From the NCBI GenBank assembly GCA_017854485.1, contig JAFMHN010000013.1:1-32412 (forward strand): DNA of 32,412 bases, given 5' to 3'. Under the pieces are notes generated by a model. It worked only from the letters and a program-made list of their open reading frames with translations. It did no database searches and had not been told where the DNA came from. Below, piece by piece: positions 22,241 to 29,894 of this stretch. Position numbers and translations under genes: made by a program. Source of the stretch: Aquiluna sp. GTDB lineage: Bacteria; Actinomycetota; Actinomycetes; Actinomycetales; Microbacteriaceae. The first letter of the stretch is position 1; each line of letters begins with the position of its first letter.

Positions 22241-23868
22241 ACCCTAAGCCAGGCGGTGACGTTGGCTGGAAGCTTGCCAGACCCTAGCGGCGCCGACGCA
22301 ATCAGCACTTCGCCGTCGGGAAGTGCGGCGGGAGAGTCTCCGAAATTGTGAACCACGACCACATTCTGGTTCTGATAAGACAGGACCGTATCTTCTTCGA
22401 CCCACGAGAACGAACCCTGGCCAAGCCTCAGCTCGCTTCGAAGCTTTAGGGCAGCTTTATACATTCCAAGAGTTGAGTCGGAAGCTGTTTGCTGATCGCG
22501 GCTTAGCTCTGCGAAGCTCTCCGGCTGTGGTAACCAGGCGGTTTCGGCTTGTGTAAATCCGTTTGTGGTTCCGCCCTTGAGCCACGGCAGTGGCACCCTG
22601 GCGCCATCGCGGCCAACGCGCTTGCCGTTGGTTCTAAAAAATGTCGGATCTTGACGGAATTTGGCGGCAAGGGTTGTGTGCTCTGGCAGGCCAAGCTCCT
22701 CTCCCTGATACAGGTAGCTCGCTCCAGGAAGACCAAGCATGAACAGGGTTGCAGCTCTTGCCTTTACCAGGCCGAGTGCATTGTCAGGTTGGACAGCACC
22801 AGGACCAATGCCATCTGAGGCAGTGGTTCTTCCAAAGTCACCACCGAAGCGTGACACGTGGCGGATCACATCGTGGTTGTTCAGCACCCAGGTGCTGGGA
22901 GCGCCAACGGCGTCGAATGCTTCAAAGGACTCATTAATCGCGCTGACCAGTGCCTGCCTATCCCACCCGGCATCCAAAAAACGGAAATTGAAGGTTTGGT
23001 GAAACTCGTCCGGCCTAACCCAAAGAGCCATTTTCGCTAGCGGAAGGACGTAAGCCTCGCCACACATTGCGCGGTCTCCCGGATAGCTCTCCAGGATCTT
23101 TCGCCAGGACCTGAAGATCTCGTGCACTGAGTCCTGGAACCACATCGGTGGATCGGTCTGACCCTCAATAAAGCCAGCGCCGGCAGTTTCGACGTAGGGG
23201 TGATCCGGAAGTCCCGGAGCCTTAGCCATGGCATGGGGCTGGTCTACCCGGAAGCCGTCGATTCCACGGTCCAGCCAAAATCTCAAAATGGCTTCGAACT
23301 CCCTGTGCACGGCAGGGTTTTCCCAATTCAAGTCAGGCTGCGAGGAATCAAACAGGTGCAGATACCACTGACCGTCTTCCAGCCTGGTCCAGGCTGGGCC
23401 ACCAAACATGCTCTGCCAGTTGTTTGGGGGGAGCTCTCCGTTCTCGCCCCTGCCGTCTTTGAAGTGGTAGTAGTTCCGGGCAGCACTTCCCACCGGACTT
23501 ACAAGCGCCTCCTGGAACCAGTTGTGCTGGTCCGAGGTGTGGTTTGGAACCAGATCAATCATGACCCGTAGGTTCAGTTCGTGGGCTCTGTCAACGAGCG
23601 CGTCAAAGTCTGCAAGCGAGCCAAAAAGCGGATCAACTCCCCGGTAGTCGGAGACGTCATAGCCGGCATCTTTCTGGGGTGATGAGTAAAAAGGGCTCAG
23701 CCAAATCGCATCCACGCCAAGATCGGCAATGTCCCCCAGATGCTTGGTGATGCCGACCAGGTCGCCCATGCCATCACCATTTGAATCTGCGAAGGAGCGA
23801 GGGTAGATCTGGTAAATCACCCCAGAGCGCCACCACTCAGCGCCGGCTACTGCCTCATGCTGTAGCAC
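22237..23868 (-). CDS. GH13 alpha-glucosidase (second of tandem pair)
   Basis: 543 residues, glycoside hydrolase family 13, oligo-1,6-glucosidase/alpha-glucosidase type, cytoplasmic (no signal peptide). The catalytic set is intact: region I D105-LVPNH, nucleophile D209 in GFRVDQPHAM, acid/base E271 in CGEAYVLP and D333 in LNNHDVIRH. The calcium loop DSNGDGMGD (28-36) is present. Region II has QP after the nucleophile where the paralogue encoded just upstream has VA, a likely specificity difference. The GTG start directly follows the paralogue's TGA, with CAGGG upstream, so translation is coupled. It is convergent with the MMPL gene, overlapping by 4 bases. Confidence 0.9.
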   Translation of the reverse strand: MLQHEAVAGAEWWRSGVIYQIYPRSFADSNGDGMGDLVGITKHLGDIADLGVDAIWLSPFYSSPQKDAGYDVSDYRGVDPLFGSLADFDALVDRAHELNLRVMIDLVPNHTSDQHNWFQEALVSPVGSAARNYYHFKDGRGENGELPPNNWQSMFGGPAWTRLEDGQWYLHLFDSSQPDLNWENPAVHREFEAILRFWLDRGIDGFRVDQPHAMAKAPGLPDHPYVETAGAGFIEGQTDPPMWFQDSVHEIFRSWRKILESYPGDRAMCGEAYVLPLAKMALWVRPDEFHQTFNFRFLDAGWDRQALVSAINESFEAFDAVGAPSTWVLNNHDVIRHVSRFGGDFGRTTASDGIGPGAVQPDNALGLVKARAATLFMLGLPGASYLYQGEELGLPEHTTLAAKFRQDPTFFRTNGKRVGRDGARVPLPWLKGGTTNGFTQAETAWLPQPESFAELSRDQQTASDSTLGMYKAALKLRSELRLGQGSFSWVEEDTVLSYQNQNVVVVHNFGDSPAALPDGEVLIASAPLGSGKLPANVTAWLRV

Positions 23869-25554
23869 TCAGGCCCTGATCCAAGCAACCTGGTCTGCTT
23901 CTAGGTGACCTTCAGCGGCTAGGCCCAGCTGAGTCGTCACAAGCAGCTCACCTGCGGGAAGGGCGAATGGTTCGTTTGTGAAGTTCACGACCACCAGCAC
24001 CTGACCATTTTGGTAGGCGAATGCGCCTGCTGGGACAAGGTCATTTTGCCACTGAAGCGATCCGTTACCAAGCGCGTATTGCTTTCGCACCTGCAACAGA
24101 GATTTGTAGAGTTCGAGAGTTGAACCGACCACGCCCTCCTGAGCTGCCCGGGCATAGTTCTTGAAACTTTCTGGCTGCGGCAGCCAGGATTCTCCGGTCT
24201 TACTGAATCCGAAAGCTGGTTCACTGGCAGTCCATGGAATCGGCACCCGGCATCCGTCTCGCCCAACTCTTTCACCGTTTGTGCGGAAGTAAGTCGGGTC
24301 TTGTCTTACCGACCCGTCCAAGGTTGTGTGCTCAGGAAGTCCAAGTTCTTCACCTTGATAAACATAAGCGCCACCAGGAAGACCAAGCATGAGTGCCGAT
24401 GCTGCTCTGCCTCGGCGGAGCCCTTTGGCTTCATCAGGCTGTTCATAATCTGGCCCAATGCCATCACCCTGCTTTGGAACCTGATCGTAGGACAGTCTGG
24501 TTGCGTGCCTGATTACGTCGTGGTTTGAAAGCACCCAAGTCGGAGGGGCTCCAACATTTGAGAATTCTTCGATTGATTCATCGATCACAGCTTGAAGCTT
24601 TTGTTTGTCCCATGGTGTATCTAGGAAAGCAAAATTGAAGGTCTGGTGATATTCATCCGGCCTGACCCAAGTTGCCATTCTGGACAGAGGCATGACCCAT
24701 GCCTCTGCACACATCGCCCGACCTTCATACTCGTCCAGCACTTTGCGCCAGCGACGGTTGATTTCGTGTACTCCTTCACGACCCCAGAAAGGGTGGGGGC
24801 TGACACGGTCCTTGGGCTTGTCGTCAGGGCCCTGTTGGCCCCCCATGGTTGAATCATTCAGAACTACGTCTGGCAGGCCGTCCTCCTTCACAAGGCCGTG
24901 AGCGACGTCAATTCTGAAGCCAGCTGCTCCACGGTCCAGCCAAAAGCGCAAGACGCTATCAAACTCTTCCATGACCTCGGGGTTTTCCCAATTGAAGTCC
25001 GGCTGTGATTTATCAAAAATGTGCAGGTACCACTGGCCCAAGGTGCCATCGGCTTCTGTGATTCTGGTCCAGGCTGGGCCACCGAACACTGATTCCCAGT
25101 TGTTTGGAGCAAGCTCGCCGTTTTCACCCTTGCCGTCTCTGAACATATAGCGGTTTCTGGCCGCCGAGCCCGGCTTGGCAGCTAATGCCTCTTTGAACCA
25201 GACGTGCTCCTCCGAGGAGTGGTTCGGAACCAGGTCCATGATGATGCGAATTCCTCGCTCGCCGGCCTTTGCAACCAGCTCATCGAAGTCCTGCAAGGTT
25301 CCAAACAGCGGTTCAATGTCCCTGTAGTCGGACACGTCATAACCAGCATCTTTTTGAGGCGACTTGGTGAGCGGTGAGCACCAGATGGCATCAATCCCGA
25401 GCTCTGCAAGTGAGTCCAGCCTGGACGTGATTCCAGGGATGTCGCCAATTCCATCGCCATTGCCATCAGCAAAAGAGCGTGGGTAGATCTGGTAAATGAC
25501 CGCCGAACGCCACCACTCGGCGCCTGGTTTCGATTCAGCGAATGTGGTTTGCAT
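23869..25554 (-). CDS. GH13 alpha-glucosidase (first of tandem pair)
   Basis: 561 residues from the ATG at 25554-25552, GH13 alpha-glucosidase/oligo-1,6-glucosidase type, cytoplasmic. Catalytic residues: D216 in GFRIDVAHGL, E284 in CAEAWVMPL and D346 in LSNHDVIRH; region I is DLVPNHSS (about 107-114). It is clearly paralogous to the next gene over its whole length, with an extra segment around 231-257. Longer starts (ATG 25566, TTG 25578) exist, but the ATG at 25554 gives the usual family N-terminus (ESKPGAEWWRSAVIYQIYP) and has TATGCT 7 bases upstream. The LacI-type operator at 25575-25586 would lie inside the reading frame only with the TTG start. Confidence 0.9.
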   Translation of the reverse strand: MQTTFAESKPGAEWWRSAVIYQIYPRSFADGNGDGIGDIPGITSRLDSLAELGIDAIWCSPLTKSPQKDAGYDVSDYRDIEPLFGTLQDFDELVAKAGERGIRIIMDLVPNHSSEEHVWFKEALAAKPGSAARNRYMFRDGKGENGELAPNNWESVFGGPAWTRITEADGTLGQWYLHIFDKSQPDFNWENPEVMEEFDSVLRFWLDRGAAGFRIDVAHGLVKEDGLPDVVLNDSTMGGQQGPDDKPKDRVSPHPFWGREGVHEINRRWRKVLDEYEGRAMCAEAWVMPLSRMATWVRPDEYHQTFNFAFLDTPWDKQKLQAVIDESIEEFSNVGAPPTWVLSNHDVIRHATRLSYDQVPKQGDGIGPDYEQPDEAKGLRRGRAASALMLGLPGGAYVYQGEELGLPEHTTLDGSVRQDPTYFRTNGERVGRDGCRVPIPWTASEPAFGFSKTGESWLPQPESFKNYARAAQEGVVGSTLELYKSLLQVRKQYALGNGSLQWQNDLVPAGAFAYQNGQVLVVVNFTNEPFALPAGELLVTTQLGLAAEGHLEADQVAWIRA

Positions 25555-25567
25555 GGGCAAAAGCATA
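25555..25567 (-). promoter_or_regulatory. Glucosidase operon leaderless -10 element
   Basis: TATGCT on the minus strand (25567-25562), then TTTGCCC and the ATG at 25554. A TTGAGT with a 19-base spacer is the best -35. The AAGCGCTT palindrome lies in that spacer. Confidence 0.45.
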
Positions 25568-25574
25568 GAGCGAA

Positions 25575-25586
25575 GCAAGCGCTTAC
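25575..25586. promoter_or_regulatory. LacI-family operator candidate
   Basis: GCAAGCGCTTAC contains the perfect palindrome AAGCGCTT (25577-25584) with the central CG typical of LacI-family operators. It lies between the probable -35 and -10 of the glucosidase operon, where a bound repressor would block initiation. It is 112 bases upstream of the divergent binding-protein start. Confidence 0.55.
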
Positions 25587-25596
25587 ACTCAATGAT

Positions 25597-25611
25597 TCAC
25601 TAAAAAAGTGA
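25597..25611. repeat. Short perfect inverted repeat in the glucosidase/binding-protein intergenic region
   Basis: TCACT, AAAAA, AGTGA: 5-base arms around an A tract. It could be a second regulator site or chance. The rest of 25612-25697 holds no clear promoter; TATTGT at 25662-25667 is the best -10 for the binding-protein gene. Confidence 0.3.
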
Positions 25612-25697
25612 CACCCAAAATAGACTGTTAGCCACTGCAAAATCTGTAAACGAAATGCAGCTATTGTTTTTGAGTTAGTAACAGCTAGGGGATCAAC

Positions 25698-26909
25698 TTG
25701 AAACAGGCACTCAGCCGGCGGCTCGGCGCGGTGGCAGCCGTGCTTTTTCTCGCAACAGGGTGCTCAAGTCCCGAGGTGGTGCCAGAGACATCAACGCCTG
25801 CTGCCCAGGTCCAAGCCGATTCTCCAACAGACATAACAATCTGGGTGAGCGAAGCCCAAGCGCTTGGTTTGGAGGTTGTCGCAGCACAGTTTTTGATGGA
25901 CACCGGAACCCGAGTCAACCTTGTGGTCAAGGAGAACCTGCAGCCAGATTTTCTAGGTGCCGGTCCGGGCACTGGGCCCGACATAATTCTTGGAAGTTAT
26001 GACTGGCAGCCAGAGTTGGTTGCTGCCGGAAAGCTCGAACCCATTGACGTTGCGAGCGTTGCCGAGGGCTTTATGCCCGGTGCCATTCAGGCCTTTTCCT
26101 ACCAAGGGCAACAGTACGGGCTGCCAGTGTCACAAGAAAATGCAGCACTTGCCTGTGTCTCTGAAGCTATGCCCACTGCGCCTGAGACCTTCCAGGAGGC
26201 GGTTGCCGCCGGGCTGGCGATCTCGCTAAACGATGGGGCCGGTGACCCATATCACTTTTATGCTCTGCAAACTTCGTTCGGGGCCCCGGTCTTTGAAACC
26301 GCTGAGGACGGCTCCTATTTGCCGGTGCTTGGAATGGGCGGAGAGGCTGGATTTGCATTTGCAGCCTGGCTGTCAGATAACGCAACCAGTTTCGATCTAG
26401 CAAGTAACACCAGGACCATCAAAGAGCAACTGCTATCAGGTGCTAAAGCTTGCTGGTTGACCGGGCCCTGGAACGGCAACTGGTTCAACGAAGAGTTCGG
26501 CGAATCCGGTTGGGCTGCATACCCAGTTCCGCCAGCCGGACCATACCCAGCCTCAACATTTTCTGGTGCAACCGGAGCCATGGTTGCTTCGGGTTCCGAT
26601 GCAGTGGCAACTGCGACCAAGTTTGTCCTTGAGTACCTCGGAAGCAGCCAGGGCCAATTGGCCCTGTTCCAGGCAACAGGCAAGGCGCCAGCTGAACTTG
26701 CGGCACTGGATCAATCAAGTGCGTCCAAGATCGCCTATGAGTTTGGCATGGCCGGACTTGAATCTGTTCCGATGCCAGTTCTAGCTGAAATGGATTCGAT
26801 TTGGGTTCCGTGGGCCGCTGCTCAAGTTGGAATCATTAGAGGCGATGATGAGCCAGCGGTTATCTGGCAGAAAATGCTCGATGAGATAAATGCAAGCCTG
26901 GGCTATTAG
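25698..26909 (+). CDS. Sugar ABC transporter substrate-binding lipoprotein, maltose type
   Basis: 403 residues, extracellular solute-binding protein family 1 (MalE-like). The N-terminus is a lipoprotein signal: basic RR at 7-8, a hydrophobic core, lipobox L18-A-T-G-C22. The start of the mature domain, TDITIWVSEAQALGLEVVAAQF, resembles maltose and maltodextrin binding proteins, as do GPDIILGSYDW, YGLPVSQEN and AKACWLTGPWN further on. TTG start at 25698, supported by AGGGGAT upstream. It is divergent from the glucosidase operon. No permease (MalF/MalG) or ATPase genes adjoin it; the next gene is an amylase, so the transporter partners must be elsewhere. Confidence 0.88.
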   Translation: MKQALSRRLGAVAAVLFLATGCSSPEVVPETSTPAAQVQADSPTDITIWVSEAQALGLEVVAAQFLMDTGTRVNLVVKENLQPDFLGAGPGTGPDIILGSYDWQPELVAAGKLEPIDVASVAEGFMPGAIQAFSYQGQQYGLPVSQENAALACVSEAMPTAPETFQEAVAAGLAISLNDGAGDPYHFYALQTSFGAPVFETAEDGSYLPVLGMGGEAGFAFAAWLSDNATSFDLASNTRTIKEQLLSGAKACWLTGPWNGNWFNEEFGESGWAAYPVPPAGPYPASTFSGATGAMVASGSDAVATATKFVLEYLGSSQGQLALFQATGKAPAELAALDQSSASKIAYEFGMAGLESVPMPVLAEMDSIWVPWAAAQVGIIRGDDEPAVIWQKMLDEINASLGY

Positions 26910-26931
26910 ACCCAATTAGTTCGCAACAACC

Positions 26932-26947
26932 TAGGCTTGCCTAAGCC
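26932..26947. repeat. Overlapping inverted repeats before the neopullulanase-like gene
   Basis: TAGGC-TT-GCCTA (26932-26943) and GGCTT-GCCT-AAGCC (26934-26947) are perfect dyads that share bases. They cover the expected -35 region of the downstream leaderless promoter and may be an operator, or form a weak hairpin after the binding-protein gene. Confidence 0.35.
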
Positions 26948-26967
26948 ACTCAAGCCGGATCCGCTAG

Positions 26968-26979
26968 TAACTTTGAATC
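26968..26979 (+). promoter_or_regulatory. Neopullulanase-like gene leaderless -10 element
   Basis: TAACTT (26968-26973), then TGAATC and the ATG at 26980. No Shine-Dalgarno is present before this ATG. Confidence 0.4.
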
Positions 26980-28824
26980 ATGCCGGATCTTGATCTCCAA
27001 CCTCACCACGACGGCTCTGCGCTCTATGTTGCCAACCAGCGACCTGAGCTGATGGACAAAGTAAAGATTCGCATTCGAACTCACCAAAGCCTGGGCAAAG
27101 TAACTCGCGTCCTGGTCCGTCAAAGCGACTCCGGCGAGGCATTTCTAAGCACGCCATTCAAAAAGCTAATTCACCGGCATGGCTGGGATTGGCATGAGGG
27201 CGTCATTACGATGTGGAACCCGGAGGTCTCCTATCGCTTCTTTATTCAGACCGAGGCCGGCGATTGCTATTGGTTGAATTCAGTGGGGCTTTTTGAAAAT
27301 GATCAGCCAGACCGCGATGACTTCAAGATCAACATCTACAACTCGGTGCCCAAGTGGGCCACCGGAGCTGTTTTCTATCAGGTGTTTCCAGATCGCTTTG
27401 CAAAAAGCGAGCAGGCAGATTCAAGAGAGCTTCCAGAGTGGGCAGACAAGCGAAACTGGTCCGACAAGGTCAAGGGCCATGGAGCGGGCGTTGCCGAGCA
27501 GTTTTTCGGCGGTGATCTGAAGGGCATCGAGGAGCACCTAGATCACCTTAAGAAAATTGGCGCCACAGTTTTGTACATGACGCCTTTTTTCCCGGCCTTT
27601 TCAAACCACCGCTATGACGCAGCAAGTTTCGATGAGGTCGACCCACTGCTTGGCGGCAACAAGGCTCTTAGTAGCCTCGTGAAATCAGCTCACGGGATGG
27701 GCCTGAAGGTCATGGGCGACCTAACCGCCAACCATTCTGGTGACAAGCATCAGTGGTTTGTAGCGGCTCACAAAAAGCCCGCTGCTAAAGAAAGCGATTT
27801 CTACTACTTCACTGAACGCAACACAAAGTACGAGTCCTGGTGGGGTGTTTCGTCTCTACCGAAATTCAACTGGAATTCCTCAGAGCTAAAAGACCGATTC
27901 ATCCGCGGTAAAGACTCGGTGGTGGCAAAGTGGCTGAAAGCCCCCTACCAGCTTGATGGTTGGCGGATTGATGTTGCGAACATGACTGGCAAGGTTCGTG
28001 ATGAAAACCACGGTGCTGAGGTGGCCGACAGCATCAGGTCAACCATGAGCTCAGTCAACCCGGACTCGTTCCTGATCGGAGAGTTCACCTCAGATGCTGC
28101 CGAGTCAATCCAGGGCAACAACTATCAGGCGGCGATGACCTATTCAAACTTCACTCGCCCGGTTTGGCGCTGGCTCTGGAACAAGGAAGTGAAGACCGAA
28201 GAGAATCAAATTGGGCCGGGACGAAAAGGCATCACCGCAGAACAATTCCGAGAACTTCACACCTCATTTGCCGCTACTTTCCCCTGGCATGTGCGGCTTC
28301 ACAACCTCAATGCCCTAGATACCCATGACACCGGCAGGTTCAAAACCTTTGCCATTCCAGACTCGCAGCGGGTTGCGGCCGGCCTCCAGTTCACGATGCC
28401 TGGCATACCGATGATCTTTGCTGGCGACGAGTTTGGTCTAGAGGGCGAAAATGGAGAGGCCTCCAGAACTCCAATCCCGTGGAACCAAGAGCGCGATTCT
28501 GACCTATCGATGCTGGACACCTACGCGAAGCTGTCGCAGATTAGAAAGCGCCATCGCAGCCTTCAAGAGGGCTCAATGCGCTGGCTCTACTCATCTGCCG
28601 AGGCCATCGCCTTTGTTCGCGAATCCAAGACTGAATCGGTTCTGGTAATTGCCTCAAGGGGCCGCGATAGGAAGCTCGAGTTCTCCAGGGATGCCCTTGG
28701 TGGCGCCGAGGGAGCTGAGAATCTTTTTGGAAACGGATCACTTCGAGTGGTGGGCGGAAAGATACGCTACGACGCAGCTGAATTAGATTTACAAATTTGG
28801 CGTTTGCCTAGCGCTGTGCGCTAG
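26980..28824 (+). CDS. GH13 neopullulanase/cyclomaltodextrinase-like enzyme
   Basis: 614 residues, no signal peptide, so cytoplasmic. Residues about 1-120 look like the beta-sandwich N-terminal module (CBM34-like) found in cyclomaltodextrinases and neopullulanases. The catalytic barrel begins near GAVFYQVFPDRF (129-140). GH13 regions: I D247-LTANH252, the fifth region LPKFN (293-297, MPKLN-like, the neopullulanase-group marker), II nucleophile D331 in GWRIDVAN, III E368 in LIGEF, IV H449-D450 in LDTHDTGR. It would debranch or linearise imported maltodextrins for the alpha-glucosidases. It probably has its own leaderless promoter. The stop codon lies within a 7-bp-arm inverted repeat. Confidence 0.9.
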   Translation: MPDLDLQPHHDGSALYVANQRPELMDKVKIRIRTHQSLGKVTRVLVRQSDSGEAFLSTPFKKLIHRHGWDWHEGVITMWNPEVSYRFFIQTEAGDCYWLNSVGLFENDQPDRDDFKINIYNSVPKWATGAVFYQVFPDRFAKSEQADSRELPEWADKRNWSDKVKGHGAGVAEQFFGGDLKGIEEHLDHLKKIGATVLYMTPFFPAFSNHRYDAASFDEVDPLLGGNKALSSLVKSAHGMGLKVMGDLTANHSGDKHQWFVAAHKKPAAKESDFYYFTERNTKYESWWGVSSLPKFNWNSSELKDRFIRGKDSVVAKWLKAPYQLDGWRIDVANMTGKVRDENHGAEVADSIRSTMSSVNPDSFLIGEFTSDAAESIQGNNYQAAMTYSNFTRPVWRWLWNKEVKTEENQIGPGRKGITAEQFRELHTSFAATFPWHVRLHNLNALDTHDTGRFKTFAIPDSQRVAAGLQFTMPGIPMIFAGDEFGLEGENGEASRTPIPWNQERDSDLSMLDTYAKLSQIRKRHRSLQEGSMRWLYSSAEAIAFVRESKTESVLVIASRGRDRKLEFSRDALGGAEGAENLFGNGSLRVVGGKIRYDAAELDLQIWRLPSAVR

Positions 28825-28831
28825 TGCTAAT
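28804..28831 (+). promoter_or_regulatory. Candidate promoter for tRNA-Thr/tRNA-Met
   Basis: TTGCCT (28804-28809), 16 bases, GCTAAT (28826-28831), with tRNA-Thr starting 25 bases later. Both boxes are imperfect, and the -35 lies in the preceding coding region. Confidence 0.35.
28808..28824. repeat. Inverted repeat over the neopullulanase stop codon
   Basis: CTAGCGC-TGT-GCGCTAG is a perfect 7-bp-arm repeat ending on the TAG stop. Only a mixed pyrimidine stretch follows, so it is at best a weak terminator. It also fills the spacer of the candidate tRNA-Thr promoter. Confidence 0.45.
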
Positions 28832-28855
28832 CTTCTTCGGTTGCCTTTAGGCTTC

Positions 28856-28927
<72 letters not shown>

Positions 28928-28946
28928 CGATCTTAGGATCAAGCGC

Positions 28947-29023
28947 GGCGGGGTAGCTCAGGTGGTTAGAGCGCACGGCTCATAATCGTGAGGTCGCGGG
29001 TTCGAGTCCCGCCCCCGCTACCA
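28947..29023 (+). tRNA. tRNA-Met (anticodon CAT), elongator
   Basis: Acceptor GGCGGGG pairs with CCCCGCT, with a G-U first pair. Anticodon CAT at 28981-28983 lies in the loop CTCATAA, and the T arm is GCGGGTTCGAGTCCCGC. The anticodon stem lacks the three G-C pairs of an initiator, and the 5' end is not the mismatched type, so this is an elongator. A tRNA-Ile2 with modified CAT cannot be fully excluded. CCA is encoded (29021-29023). Confidence 0.9.
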
Positions 29024-29029
29024 AGGCAT

Positions 29030-29041
29030 TACCCTGTATTC
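29030..29041 (+). promoter_or_regulatory. hadA-like gene leaderless -10 element
   Basis: TACCCT (29030-29035), then GTATTC and the ATG at 29042. It begins 6 bases after the tRNA-Met CCA, so any -35 must lie inside the tRNA gene. Confidence 0.4.
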
Positions 29042-29485
29042 ATGGTGAATCCAAATATCGAAGGCAAGACCTATCCTCGGTCAGAGGCTTATGTCGTCGG
29101 CCGTGAAAAAATACGCGAGTTTGCAAGAGCCACAATGGCTGGCGAAGCTTCTCTGGATCTAGACAAAGCTCTGGCGGCCGGTCACGCCGACCTAGTGGCT
29201 CCCCCGACTTTCCCAATTGTTCTTCAAGAATTTGGTCTGAAACTCGTTATTGCCGACAAAGAGGCTGAGTTAGATTTTTCTAGGGTTGTTCACGGTGATC
29301 AAAAATTTGTGTTTGAACGCGCGATAGTGGCAGGCGATGTTCTGACCAGTCAGCTCCAGGTTGCAAGTGTGAAGTCACTCGGAGGCAATCACATGGTCAG
29401 CTTCGAGACCAAGATTTATGATCCGTCAGAAACCTTAGTTTGCACCGCCTTGTCCACACTGGTCGTTAGGGGAGCAGATGCCTGA
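29042..29485 (+). CDS. MaoC/FAS1-type dehydratase subunit, HadA-like
   Basis: 147 residues from the ATG at 29042, hot-dog fold. The N-terminal NIEGKTYPRSEAYVVGREKIREFA and the APPTFPIVL stretch match the actinobacterial HadA/HadC-like half of a two-subunit (3R)-hydroxyacyl dehydratase. The catalytic D-x-x-x-x-H motif is absent and is supplied by the partner encoded next. The reading frame stays open upstream into the tRNA-Met gene, so a longer start is possible in principle, but the ATG with TACCCT 6 bases before it fits the leaderless pattern. It overlaps the next gene by 8 bases. Confidence 0.85.
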   Translation: MVNPNIEGKTYPRSEAYVVGREKIREFARATMAGEASLDLDKALAAGHADLVAPPTFPIVLQEFGLKLVIADKEAELDFSRVVHGDQKFVFERAIVAGDVLTSQLQVASVKSLGGNHMVSFETKIYDPSETLVCTALSTLVVRGADA

Positions 29486-29894
29486 TTTTGCCGGTTTGAA
29501 TGTTGGCGACCAGGTCGCAGAGCAGAACTTTGAAATAACCAGGGACTCGCTAGTTCGCTACGCAGGAGCGTCTGGTGACTTCAACCCAATCCACTACCGA
29601 GACGATGTTGCCCAGGCAGTCGGCCTTCCGGGCGTGCTTGCTCACGGAATGCTGACGATGGGAATTGCCATCCAACCGGTGATTCAGTGGCTGGGAGATG
29701 CTGGCAAGGTGGTCGACTATGGCGTGAGGTTCACGAAGCCTGTCGTGGTCCCAGCAGCTGGCCCCGCCAAGCTTTCTGTTGTTGCCAAAGTTGGCGCCCT
29801 CGATGAGGAAACAAGCAGAGCCCGAATTGATCTAATTGTTAGTTTTGAGGAAAACACAGTGCTGGGTAAGTCACAGACGTGGGTTCAGCTTTGA
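29478..29894 (+). CDS. MaoC-like hydratase, HadB-like catalytic subunit
   Basis: 138 residues, hot-dog fold, with the R-hydratase signature complete: YAGASGDFNPIHYRDD (28-43), catalytic D34 and H39, then LPGVLAHGMLTMG. With the preceding subunit it probably forms a HadAB-type dehydratase. In mycobacteria that enzyme serves mycolic-acid elongation in FAS-II; Microbacteriaceae lack mycolates, so the natural substrate here is unclear. It overlaps both neighbours (8 bases with the HadA-like gene, 16 with murB), indicating one transcript. Confidence 0.9.
   Translation: MPDFAGLNVGDQVAEQNFEITRDSLVRYAGASGDFNPIHYRDDVAQAVGLPGVLAHGMLTMGIAIQPVIQWLGDAGKVVDYGVRFTKPVVVPAAGPAKLSVVAKVGALDEETSRARIDLIVSFEENTVLGKSQTWVQL

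Noticed and set aside
25555-25578. Longer starts (ATG 25566, TTG 25578) for the first alpha-glucosidase
   Set aside because: The ATG at 25554 gives the family-typical N-terminus and has a -10-like hexamer at 7 bases. The TTG start would put the palindromic operator at the coding start.
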